From Gammaproteobacteria bacterium (GTDB taxonomy: Bacteria > Pseudomonadota > Gammaproteobacteria > Chromatiales > Chromatiaceae), in contig JAGRGQ010000001.1 of the NCBI GenBank assembly GCA_020445405.1, forward strand, positions 124,001 through 188,000: a stretch of DNA of 64,000 nucleotides, given 5' to 3'. Below, one piece after another: positions 44,730 through 52,666 of this stretch. The translations under genes were made by a program, and so were the position numbers. Numbering within the stretch: the first letter of the stretch is position 1; each line of letters starts with the position of its first letter. The notes below the pieces were generated by a model, which searched no databases, was not told where the DNA came from, and was given only the letters and a program-made list of their open reading frames with translations.

Positions 44730-47459
44730 ATGCATCAGCAAGGCGTAGCGGCGTTTCCATATTACTTCGTGGGTATCAATTCCCTGGCGGAACTCGCCAC
44801 CCGCCAGGACCGCGTTTGCGTACTCAACATCACCGGCGGTGAAAGCCGGACGGTTACGCCCGTCAGCCACACCTATTCAGGCGGGAATATCGTCTGCGGT
44901 ACCGCTCCCGGCCGTTCCGGTACGGTAATGAAGACACCGAAGGGAAACATCCCCGTTTACAACAACATCGCAGAAGCGATGGAAGCTGGACACAAGTTCA
45001 ACGTGGTGGTGATCTATCTGCCGCCGTCGGGCGTTCGTGACGGTGTGCTGGAAGCGCTTCGAATCAATCCGGATCTGAAGAAAATAGTTATTCTCACGGA
45101 AAAGGTGCCGGTTCACGATGCCCGGATAATCCGTTCCCTCGGCCAGATGTACGGCGTCGATATATTCGGCGCCAACTGCCTCGGCATCGCAGACGCCCAT
45201 AACCGTGTGCGCATCGGAGGCGCATTGGGCGGCAATGCACCGGCGGAGTCTCTGCGTCCCGGCTCGATCGCGATTTTTTCGAATTCCGGAAATTTCACCA
45301 CGACGATCGCAGTCTATCTGGCAACGGCGGGTTGGGGCACCACGGTGTCGATCTCCTCGGGCAAGGATGTCTACATTCACTATGCCGCTCCCGAGTTCAC
45401 GCACGCCTTCCATAATGACTATCGCACCAAAGCCGCGGTCCTTTACGTCGAGCCAGGCGGTTACTACGAAAAGGATCTGGTGTTCGAGAAACCGGTGATT
45501 GCATGCATCGTTGGCCGCTGGAAGGCAAAACTCACCCGGGCCTGCGGTCATGCGGGGGCCATATCCGGCAGCGGAGACAATGCCATCGCCAAGGAGAAAT
45601 GGTTCATGGAGAAATTCGGGGTGAACGCGCTTTACACCCCGGAAAATCCGGTCTGTACCAGGAAAGGTGCGGTGGTAACCAATATCGCGTACCTGCCCGC
45701 CGCGATGAGCGCGGTGATGAAGCTGAATGAAGTCAATCCCGATTTCAGACCCGAAGGCGATCTCTCCCTGAAGTGCTGGTTCAGAAATACGCAGAATATC
45801 GCGCTTCCGGAGCATCTCAATCCGCCGTTGGTGAGGGCAATCGCACCCTATGACGCGCAGATTGAGGGTCTGGGCGAACAGATAGGGGCGATCTTCCCCC
45901 GTCAGCCGATGAAGGATGCCTCCGGTGCGTCCATGATGGATCCCAAAACCCAGGTGACTCAACTGCACGGGACCAGTGTGCTGGATGCCGCCACCCACGC
46001 TTTCGAGGAGAACCTGGTCAAGAGTCTGATCCGGGTTTATCCGCGTGAGAATGGAAGAGCGCTCGTCAATGTGGCGTTGAACGCCTACGTCAATCAGTAT
46101 GGATCCGTTGGTCTGACCGCTGCAGATGCGGCACGTGCGGCGGGGAACAGCCCCAATACCGCGTTGTGCGCTGCAATCGCATTGCAGGGACCGAACCAGA
46201 TGGAGCCGGCTCGCATGGCAGTCGCTGCGCTGGTGGATCTGTTCAAGAAAAGCGGACTGCAGGATCCCGAGGATACTGAATTCGATTTCTCGGCTCAGCT
46301 CGCACGGGCAAATACCGGGAACATGCGCGATCTGCTGATTTCGGAAGCGGATTGCGTAAAAGGGAGTGTCATGCTGAATGCGCTGAAAGCCAAAGGCGCC
46401 AAGTCGGTCTTTATCGATTTTGTAAAGGCTTTGGCGAAGCAGACGAATGGCAGGGTCCGGGCCCAGGTCGTGGTGGCGGCGATAATGACTCATCTTGGCT
46501 GGCGGCCCATGCTGCGCAAGCGCATCGCGGCGCTGACCGTGGAAAACATGCCCTGGCACTTCAGAATATTCAGTACGATGGTGGGTTGCGCAGCCAGCGC
46601 CGAACTGCACACCAAGGAACGCTTCTGTGGCGTGGAGAACGAAGAACTGATCAACGACTGGTCATTTGCCGAGACCGCCCACCTCGCGCTGTTCGGAAGC
46701 CGGCCAAGCAAGGGTGAGCTGTTTGCATTCTCGATACTGCTAGGACTGATCGTCAGCAATGGTCCCGGCACTATCTCCGCCCAGGGACCGAAAGGCGCGG
46801 TGAGCGCAGACGGTCCGGAAGCACCGAAAAGGGTGCAGATCAACAAAGGTTATGTCGGCTTCCTCTCCCATACCGGATATGCGCATGGAGGAAACGGCTT
46901 CGAGGCGATTGCTTTTCTGTTGGAACGGTTTCGCGATTCCGGCCTTGAGGATCCGGGAAACACCGAACACGGGTTGAACCTGAAAGAGATGGCGGCATTC
47001 TATGCCCGGGAGTACATGGGCTACAAGAAAAAGGCCAAGGCGGAAGGGGAGATCTCCTACGCTAAAATACCCTGCATCAATCACCCGATATTCAAGGGCG
47101 AGGATGTCAATTTCGATCCGCGCGAGGTGTTTGTCAACGAATTGTTGAAAAATCAGGGGAGCTACAATGTCTTCCTCGATTTCTACCATGAACTGGTTCA
47201 GGCGCTGTTCACCGCCGGAGTCTCCAGCAACGTCTACTGCGTCAATATCGACGCGGTGATAGCGGTGATTCTGCTGAAAATGCTGTGGCGCCCCTATATG
47301 GACGGCAGTGTCAGCGAAAGCACAATGGAGTCGGCCGCCTTTACCACATTCCTGTTCGGCAGAATGGTCGGTACCGCGGCGGAGATCGACGACCACACCA
47401 ACCGGGGTCGAAATATGGATACCCGTACACCGGCAAGCAAGTGCAGTTACGTAGGTTGA
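44730..47459 (+). CDS. aclB: ATP citrate lyase, large subunit (SCS-alpha-like plus citrate-synthase-like)
   Basis: This subunit carries the phosphohistidine and the citryl-CoA cleaving parts of ATP citrate lyase. Of its 909 residues, about 1-330 form the CoA-binding and ligase domain. This has GGNIVCGTAPGRSG near the start, IFSNSGNFTTTIAVYLATAGWG, and the phosphorylated His in RACGHAGAISGSGDNAI near residue 275. The C-terminal half (about 620-909) is citrate-synthase-like, with AALTVENMPWHF, VSNGPGTISAQGPKGAV, and HTGYAHGGNGFEAIAFLL with candidate catalytic His. Type I bacterial large subunits are about 610 residues, so this one has roughly 300 extra residues, mainly in the middle. It is coupled with the small subunit upstream. 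Lacking biochemistry, a citryl-CoA synthetase/lyase variant is the alternative, but the fused arrangement points to ATP citrate lyase. Confidence 0.87.
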   Translation: MHQQGVAAFPYYFVGINSLAELATRQDRVCVLNITGGESRTVTPVSHTYSGGNIVCGTAPGRSGTVMKTPKGNIPVYNNIAEAMEAGHKFNVVVIYLPPSGVRDGVLEALRINPDLKKIVILTEKVPVHDARIIRSLGQMYGVDIFGANCLGIADAHNRVRIGGALGGNAPAESLRPGSIAIFSNSGNFTTTIAVYLATAGWGTTVSISSGKDVYIHYAAPEFTHAFHNDYRTKAAVLYVEPGGYYEKDLVFEKPVIACIVGRWKAKLTRACGHAGAISGSGDNAIAKEKWFMEKFGVNALYTPENPVCTRKGAVVTNIAYLPAAMSAVMKLNEVNPDFRPEGDLSLKCWFRNTQNIALPEHLNPPLVRAIAPYDAQIEGLGEQIGAIFPRQPMKDASGASMMDPKTQVTQLHGTSVLDAATHAFEENLVKSLIRVYPRENGRALVNVALNAYVNQYGSVGLTAADAARAAGNSPNTALCAAIALQGPNQMEPARMAVAALVDLFKKSGLQDPEDTEFDFSAQLARANTGNMRDLLISEADCVKGSVMLNALKAKGAKSVFIDFVKALAKQTNGRVRAQVVVAAIMTHLGWRPMLRKRIAALTVENMPWHFRIFSTMVGCAASAELHTKERFCGVENEELINDWSFAETAHLALFGSRPSKGELFAFSILLGLIVSNGPGTISAQGPKGAVSADGPEAPKRVQINKGYVGFLSHTGYAHGGNGFEAIAFLLERFRDSGLEDPGNTEHGLNLKEMAAFYAREYMGYKKKAKAEGEISYAKIPCINHPIFKGEDVNFDPREVFVNELLKNQGSYNVFLDFYHELVQALFTAGVSSNVYCVNIDAVIAVILLKMLWRPYMDGSVSESTMESAAFTTFLFGRMVGTAAEIDDHTNRGRNMDTRTPASKCSYVG

Positions 47460-47578
47460 GCAATGGTTCCGGTCGCAGGTCTGCGCGCCGGTTTACCCGC
47501 AGAGACCTGGGCTTTACCGGCTATCGTCGGCGTTTCGAATAGATCTGTTCCCCGAAGAAGAGGGGGGTACATGCAATA

Positions 47579-48016
47579 ATGGCGCTCCATAGTGAAACGC
47601 GGACGTTGCCGTTTACGCCGGAACAGATATTCGATCTGGTGGCCGACGTGGAGCGCTACCCGGATTTTTTACCCCTCTGGCATGCGGCCAGTACCCGCCG
47701 TTCCAAACTGGACGGGAATGTCTACTATACCGAACAGACGCTGCAATTTGGTCCGCTGCGTAAAACATTTCGCACCGAAACCAGCATGCAGCGGCCAAGT
47801 CGGATTCATATCATCTCCGATGATCCGCTGTTTGATGAATTTGTCATCCAGTGGGATTTGAAATCTTTACCGGAACGGATGTGCCGGATAGATTTCTCGC
47901 TGCGTTGCAGCGTTGCCCCGCTGATGCTGCGCCCGATCACCGAAATGGTTCTTGGCGAAGCCTCCCAGGGCATCGTCAATGCATTTGAACGAAGAGCCTA
48001 TGCCATGTACCGCTGA
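47579..48016 (+). CDS. ratA: COQ10/RatA-type START-domain protein
   Basis: This is a 145-residue protein of the polyketide-cyclase/START fold (COQ10 branch). In E. coli RatA was described as a toxin that blocks ribosome subunit association. In eukaryotes and by homology COQ10 binds ubiquinone and helps its synthesis and electron transfer. The sequence runs from RTLPFTPEQIFDLVADVERYPDFLPLW through VTIQWDLKSL-like strands to EMVLGEASQGIVNAFERRAYAMY, the complete fold at usual length. The gene lies 120 bases after the citrate lyase and converges with the rhodoquinone gene rquA 24 bases after its stop. That neighbourhood makes the quinone-binding role more attractive than a toxin, as an inference. 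In most relatives ratA sits next to smpB, which is not the case here. Confidence 0.85.
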   Translation: MALHSETRTLPFTPEQIFDLVADVERYPDFLPLWHAASTRRSKLDGNVYYTEQTLQFGPLRKTFRTETSMQRPSRIHIISDDPLFDEFVIQWDLKSLPERMCRIDFSLRCSVAPLMLRPITEMVLGEASQGIVNAFERRAYAMYR

Positions 48017-48040
48017 CGCTCCGTTGCTTTCTCGTCACAA

Positions 48041-48778
48041 CTATTTTTCTATTACGACCTTCTGGTAGAGACCACCGAAATAGGTCTTCTTTTCCACCGA
48101 ACGCAGCGGCGTATCCGCAGCCACCCAATCGGTAATCTCCGTTCGCCACAAATCCAGCGCAAATGGCTCCAGTGTTCTGAATATCAGCGGCATCAGATAT
48201 CGGTGGGGGTGCAACCAGAAAGGTCTGTGATAATCGACAAAGATCAACTTCCCGCCTGGTTTGAGTACGCGCAATGCCTCTGTTGCCGCGTTTTTTCTCA
48301 CCTCTTCAGGAAGTTCGTGCAGCAGAAAAAACATAAGCACCTGATCGAAGGAGCAGTCATCGAACCTGAGTCTGGCTGCATCCTGGCATTCGAGAACTAC
48401 TTTACTCCCGTTCAGCTTGCGCGACAGATTTTCCAGTTGGATCGGCGCCACATCCACCACATCGAGACGCGCGTCCGCTCCATGCCGCTGTGCCAGTTTC
48501 GGAGTGAGGTTTCCATAGACGCAGGCCACCTGCAGCGTGCGGCCGCTGATGGTTCGCCCCATCTCTTCCAAAGTGGCATCTCTGAGTCGCGCATAATTTC
48601 CCCACAGGATACCGTTGATCACCCATTGCTGTTCAAAGAAGCGCATACTCCGGGGGTGCAGGTAGGCCCACCAGTAATTCTTTTTTAAGTAATTGGGAAC
48701 AGCAGCCGGAGGTACCGCTTTCTCTTCGAATCCATCGATCACCGGTTCAGCAATACTTTGGACTGCATTTTTCTGCAT
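48041..48778 (-). CDS. rquA: Rhodoquinone biosynthesis methyltransferase-like protein RquA
   Basis: RquA converts ubiquinone to rhodoquinone; it is homologous to class I SAM methyltransferases such as UbiE but has been reported to use S-adenosylmethionine as amino donor. The 245-residue product shows the features that set RquA apart. NYWWAYLHPRSMRFFEQQW with NGILWGNYARLRD lies near the N-terminus. VACVYGNLTPKLA stands where methyltransferases have their glycine-rich SAM motif. Then come LDVVDVAPIQLENL, MFFLLHELPEEVR and FVDYHRPFWLHPHRYLMP. AGAGAG precedes the ATG. It diverges from frdABCD across 535 bases. Rhodoquinol has a low enough potential to drive fumarate reductase, so the placement makes functional sense. 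A plain ubiquinone methyltransferase is very unlikely given the lost glycine motif. Confidence 0.9.
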   Translation of the reverse strand: MQKNAVQSIAEPVIDGFEEKAVPPAAVPNYLKKNYWWAYLHPRSMRFFEQQWVINGILWGNYARLRDATLEEMGRTISGRTLQVACVYGNLTPKLAQRHGADARLDVVDVAPIQLENLSRKLNGSKVVLECQDAARLRFDDCSFDQVLMFFLLHELPEEVRKNAATEALRVLKPGGKLIFVDYHRPFWLHPHRYLMPLIFRTLEPFALDLWRTEITDWVAADTPLRSVEKKTYFGGLYQKVVIEK

Positions 48779-49313
48779 TATTATCTCTCTGGGTCGCTTT
48801 TCGATTATCGTTGGTTATTGGGAAACGCAACAGTGTCTTCGGTTGGCTGTCCGTTAAATACATTCTACATCAGCGTTTCCATCCATCTGCCGCCCATTTG
48901 TATTTTGTTATTGTAATCCGTAAAAATGTCGGGCAGATGCCCAGACTGTTACGGAAGCAAAAAAACTGATACATCTCTGTCATCGGTAAAGAAATGGCAG
49001 ATCAGCGTCACAGCACCAATTGGCACAATACAGAATTTATATAAGAAACCATTAAAACTGTTATCGGGCGAATGGATACTTGGATCGATGCCAAGTCTGC
49101 TTGTATACTCCCTTTTATTATCCAGCCTCCTTTATAATACTCTGTAACACTGTTGTCACAACAGATGCCAATAATATTTACTGATAAGTATAATCGCCAG
49201 GTTAATAGAGTCGCTGTATCACTATTCATCCCTGCTTCGATCCAGGGATTTATAACAAGTATGCAAGCTGCCGGTGGCTGCTTTATCCCGCCTGCAGGAC
49301 GAGGGGAAAATAG
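48779..49313. other. Divergent control region between rquA and frdABCD
   Basis: About 535 bases without a supported gene, AT-richer than the surroundings, with several -10-like boxes (for example TATAAT at 49133-49138 and 49189-49194). A perfect 15-base dyad lies at 49150-49164. The region must hold the promoters of both rquA and the fumarate reductase operon, so it is a natural place for oxygen or redox control. I did not find a clear FNR box. Confidence 0.55.
49150..49164. promoter_or_regulatory. Palindromic candidate operator upstream of frdA
   Basis: CTGTTGTCACAACAG is a perfect 7-1-7 dyad. Its centre is about 32 bases upstream of the TATAAT at 49189-49194. With transcription starting around 49201 it would sit near -44, close to where class II activators bind. 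It does not match the FNR or ArcA consensus. The weak -35 next to this -10 would suit an activated promoter. Confidence 0.4.
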
Positions 49314-51104
49314 ATGGAGATAATCAAAACCGATGTCGCAATCATCGGTGCAGGAGGGGCTGGGCTCAGAGCGGCCATAGCCGTTGCAGAGAGTGATCCC
49401 GGTCTTAAAGTTGCATTGATCTCAAAAGTCTACCCCATGCGCAGCCATACGGTGGCGGCGGAAGGGGGTGCGGCGGGCGTAAAAAAACCAACCGACAGCC
49501 TGGAGTACCACTTCCATGACACCGTGGGCGGAGGCGACTGGCTGTGCGAGCAGGATGTTGTGGAATACTTCGTCTCCCAGGCCCCGGTGGAACTGACCCA
49601 GCTTGAACATTGGGGTTGCCCGTGGAGCCGGACGGAAGATGGCCATGTCAATGTGCGGGCGTTTGGCGGCATGAAGATCGAGCGCACCTGGTTTGCGGCC
49701 GACAAGTCCGGATTTCATATTCTTCACACACTGTTCCAGACCTCAATCAAGTATCCCTCAATCAGGCGCTTTGACGAGCACTTCTGCGTCGACCTCGTCG
49801 AAGAGGACGGCCGGTGTCTGGGCGTCGTGGTCATCGAAACGTCGACGGGTGAGTTCAGTCTGATCGAAGCCAAGTCCGTGATAATTGCAACCGGCGGAGC
49901 GGGGCGTGTCTTCCGCGAAAGCACTCTCGGCGGCATCGTCACCGGCGATGGCATGGCACTGGCCTATCGTCACGGTGTCGCTTTGCGCGATATGGAATTT
50001 GTGCAGTATCACCCGACCTGCATGCCGGTTACGGGGCTGCTCTTTACCGAGGCCTGTCGCGGCGAGGGCGGATATCTGGTGAACAAGGACGGTTACCGCT
50101 ACCTGCAGGATTACGGTCTTGGCCCGCTGCAGGAGAAGCCAAAGAACAAATACATGGAACTCGGTCCGCGCGACCGACTCAGCCAGGCATTCTTCTTTGA
50201 AAAACAGCAGGGCCGAACCATCGAGCATCCGACGCTCGGTTCGGTGGTGCATCTCGATCTGCGCCATCTCGGCGAAGCCTATCTGCACGAGCGGCTGCCA
50301 CTGATTTACGAAATGGCCGAAACCTTCATGGGGATCGATCCCGCCAAGCAACCGATCCCGGTTCGCCCCGGGGTGCACTACACCATGGGCGGCATCAAGG
50401 TCGACGGCAGGTGCGCCACGTCGCTTCAGGGCCTTTACGCGATCGGCGAATGTGCGAGCGTCGGCCTTCACGGCGCCAACCGCCTGGGTTCGAACTCTCT
50501 GACTGAACTGCTTGTCTTCGGCAAAGTGGCCGGTGTCGAAGCCGCCGGAAATGCGAAATCTTCCGCGCCCGGGAATTCGTCAAATCTGCTTGAACAGGCA
50601 AAAGCGGTGGAACAACGCGCCACTGAACTGAAAACCAAAACGGACGGAACAGAGAAAATCGCGGTGATCCGCAAGGAGATGGCGCAAACGATGGAAGAGG
50701 GTTGCGGCATCTACCGCGTCGAGAAGACCATGCAGGCCACTTGCGACAAACTTGCCGAATTGCGCGAGCGTTTCAAGCGTATCAACATCGACGACAAGTC
50801 CAGCGTCTTCAATACCGAGTGGCTTACCGCGATCGAACTGGACAACCAGCTCGACGTGGCGCTTTCCATGGCGCACTCAGCGATCAACCGCAAAGAGTCC
50901 CGTGGCGCGCACCAGCGTCTCGACGGCTACGAAAAGCGTGACGACGTAAACTTCCTGAAGCATTCCGAAGCCTACTACGTTGCCGGCGGCGTACCGCGTA
51001 TTGCGTTGGGTGATGTCAAGATCACCAAATCGCAACCGGCCGAGCGGGTGTATGGTGCCGCGGGTGAAAAGGCAGACCAGGAAAGGAAAGAGTCCCATGA
51101 CTGA
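49314..51104 (+). CDS. frdA: Fumarate reductase flavoprotein subunit
   Basis: This is the catalytic subunit that reduces fumarate to succinate, facing the cytosol. The 596 residues show the FAD-binding start DVAIIGAGGAGLRAA and the covalent-FAD motif RSHTVAAEGG with His45. The substrate site is in HPTCMPVTGLLFTEACRGEGG, and the C-terminal signature is GLYAIGECASVGLHGANRLGSNSL. The end IALGDVKITKSQPAERVYG resembles E. coli FrdA (602 residues). Succinate dehydrogenase flavoproteins look similar, but the C- and D-type membrane subunits behind it are of the fumarate reductase kind. GAGGGGAAA precedes the ATG. The stop overlaps the frdB start by 8 bases. In this setting it supplies the fumarate-to-succinate step of a reductive TCA cycle. 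Confidence 0.95.
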   Translation: MEIIKTDVAIIGAGGAGLRAAIAVAESDPGLKVALISKVYPMRSHTVAAEGGAAGVKKPTDSLEYHFHDTVGGGDWLCEQDVVEYFVSQAPVELTQLEHWGCPWSRTEDGHVNVRAFGGMKIERTWFAADKSGFHILHTLFQTSIKYPSIRRFDEHFCVDLVEEDGRCLGVVVIETSTGEFSLIEAKSVIIATGGAGRVFRESTLGGIVTGDGMALAYRHGVALRDMEFVQYHPTCMPVTGLLFTEACRGEGGYLVNKDGYRYLQDYGLGPLQEKPKNKYMELGPRDRLSQAFFFEKQQGRTIEHPTLGSVVHLDLRHLGEAYLHERLPLIYEMAETFMGIDPAKQPIPVRPGVHYTMGGIKVDGRCATSLQGLYAIGECASVGLHGANRLGSNSLTELLVFGKVAGVEAAGNAKSSAPGNSSNLLEQAKAVEQRATELKTKTDGTEKIAVIRKEMAQTMEEGCGIYRVEKTMQATCDKLAELRERFKRINIDDKSSVFNTEWLTAIELDNQLDVALSMAHSAINRKESRGAHQRLDGYEKRDDVNFLKHSEAYYVAGGVPRIALGDVKITKSQPAERVYGAAGEKADQERKESHD

Positions 51105-51852
51105 GAACCTGAAAATCATTGAAATCGAGGTTCTACGCTATAACCCGGAGAGCGACCAGGAACCTCATCTGGAAGTTTACAGCGTCCCGTTTTCCGATGA
51201 CATGTCGGTTTTGCAGGGAGTGCAATACATCAAGGACAACTTCGACGGTTCGCTGACGTTCCGCTGGTCCTGCCGGATGGCCATCTGCGGCAGTTGCGGC
51301 ATGATGATCAACGGCATCCCCAAGCTGTCGTGCGAGACTTTCCTGCGCGACTACTATCCGGACCGGATCCGCGTCGAAGCGATGGCCCACTTCCCGATAG
51401 AAAAGGATCTGGTGGTCGATTTAAGCGGCTTCATCGAGAAACTCGAGAGCATCCAGCCCTACATCATTCCAAAGGAGCCGCGTTCGCTCGATCAGGGTGA
51501 ATATATCCAGTCACCCAAACAGTTCAACGACTACATCCAGTTTACCTCCTGCATCAACTGCACCCTGTGCTACGCTGCCTGCCCGCAGTTTGGCCTCAAC
51601 CCTGATTTCATCGGCCCCGGCGCCATAGCCCTGCTGCATCGCTACAACATGGACTCACGCGACGGTGCCGCAGCGGAGCGGATGGAATTGGTTGCGTCCG
51701 AAGAGGGTGTCTTCAACTGCAGTGCGGTCGGGTATTGTTCGGAAGTCTGTCCAAAGCATGTCGATCCGGCCAACGCCGTCAACATCAACAAAACAAACGC
51801 AGCGAAGGATTACTTCCTGCGCTTTCTCTCTCCGAAAGGAGGTGCCAAATGA
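51097..51852 (+). CDS. frdB: Fumarate reductase iron-sulfur subunit
   Basis: This is the 251-residue electron-transfer subunit between quinol and the flavin. It carries three clusters in order: [2Fe-2S] ligands in SCRMAICGSCGMMINGIPKLSC (residues about 62-85), [4Fe-4S] in CINCTLCYAACPQFG near 150, and [3Fe-4S] in CSAVGYCSEVCPKHVDP near 207-222. The last motif, with VGYCSEVCPKHVDP, closely follows E. coli FrdB. The ATG at 51097 overlaps the end of frdA, and the stop overlaps the frdC start by four bases (ATGA), so translation is coupled along the operon. Confidence 0.95.
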   Translation: MTENLKIIEIEVLRYNPESDQEPHLEVYSVPFSDDMSVLQGVQYIKDNFDGSLTFRWSCRMAICGSCGMMINGIPKLSCETFLRDYYPDRIRVEAMAHFPIEKDLVVDLSGFIEKLESIQPYIIPKEPRSLDQGEYIQSPKQFNDYIQFTSCINCTLCYAACPQFGLNPDFIGPGAIALLHRYNMDSRDGAAAERMELVASEEGVFNCSAVGYCSEVCPKHVDPANAVNINKTNAAKDYFLRFLSPKGGAK

Positions 51853-52247
51853 GCAAGCGTCGTCCCTATGTCCGCTCGATGGAGGGTTGGTGGAAGAAGA
51901 ACCCCTATTTCGTAGAGTACATGATTCACGAAAGCACGGCCCTGTTCGTGGCTGGTTACGCTTTCGTTCTGTTGGTCGGTTTGATCCGTCTGGGGCAGGG
52001 CGAGGCCGCCTGGAACGGCTGGCTGGAGGCCATGCAATCTCCGCTGTCGCTGATCTTTCACCTGGTTTTTCTGGTTGCCATCGCCTACCACACCTATACC
52101 TGGTTCAAGATCATGCCCATCACCATGCCGCCGATTATCGTCGGTGGAAAGCGGGTAGGGCCAGGCGTCATTACCGGCAGCGGACTGTTAGCGGCTGTCG
52201 GAGTCAGTCTGGTGATGCTTGTTCTGGTTTTCTGGTTCGGAGGTTAG
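51849..52247 (+). CDS. frdC: Fumarate reductase membrane anchor subunit C
   Basis: This 132-residue inner-membrane anchor with three hydrophobic helices holds FrdAB and, with FrdD, forms the quinol site. It begins SKRRPYVRSMEGWWKKNPYFVEYMIHESTAL, matching E. coli FrdC ([20 protein letters not shown]). The WW-K and the later HTYTWFKIMPITMPP are family features. FrdC/FrdD-type reductases carry no haem in the membrane part. The quinol used in E. coli is menaquinol; here the nearby rquA suggests rhodoquinol. Confidence 0.95.
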   Translation: MSKRRPYVRSMEGWWKKNPYFVEYMIHESTALFVAGYAFVLLVGLIRLGQGEAAWNGWLEAMQSPLSLIFHLVFLVAIAYHTYTWFKIMPITMPPIIVGGKRVGPGVITGSGLLAAVGVSLVMLVLVFWFGG

Positions 52248-52251
52248 CATT

Positions 52252-52620
52252 ATGAAATCTGGACTGAAACGTTCCAATGCGCCGATATTCTGGAGCCTGT
52301 TTGGTGCCGGAGGGATGTTGTCAGCGCTTTTTGGACCTGCGCTGGTGTTTATCACCGGGATCGCGGTGCCCTTTGGTTTTCTGCTCCCGGCAGACGCGAT
52401 GAGCTATCCCAAGATGCTGGCGTTTGCGCAGAACCTCATCGGCAAGGGGTTCATCCTGGCGGTGATAGCCCTGTTTCTGTGGTTTGCCGCGCATCGCATA
52501 TATCATTCCCTGCACGAGTTCGGTATTCATGCCGGTCTTGCGGCAAAACTGATCTGCTACGGCTCGGCTTTCGTCGCCACGGTAATTTCCGTGGTGGTGT
52601 TGCTGGGACTGGGCTTCTGA
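52252..52620 (+). CDS. frdD: Fumarate reductase membrane anchor subunit D
   Basis: This is a 122-residue anchor subunit with three membrane helices, partner of FrdC. The start GLKRSNAPIFWSLFGAGGMLSALFGPALVF closely resembles E. coli FrdD (RSDEPVFWGLFGAGGM). The segment HRIYHSLHEFGIH near residue 80 carries the conserved His/Arg around the quinol pocket. The ATG at 52252 follows the frdC stop by 4 bases; starting at 52219 would overlap frdC and add 11 unlikely residues. It closes the frd operon, which converges with the last gene of the rnf side 46 bases on. Confidence 0.95.
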   Translation: MKSGLKRSNAPIFWSLFGAGGMLSALFGPALVFITGIAVPFGFLLPADAMSYPKMLAFAQNLIGKGFILAVIALFLWFAAHRIYHSLHEFGIHAGLAAKLICYGSAFVATVISVVVLLGLGF

Positions 52621-52666
52621 GCTTCGTTGGTTTTGTTAAGGAGCAATAACCGAAAGGCATTGCACC

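Noticed and set aside
44877-46610. Minus-strand open frame of about 577 codons
   Set aside because: It is antisense to the ATP citrate lyase large subunit; composition is atypical and no motif is visible.
49314-52620. Succinate dehydrogenase (sdhCDAB)
   Set aside because: The gene order is A-B-C-D and the anchors match FrdC and FrdD of E. coli type; no haem-binding SdhC/SdhD is present.
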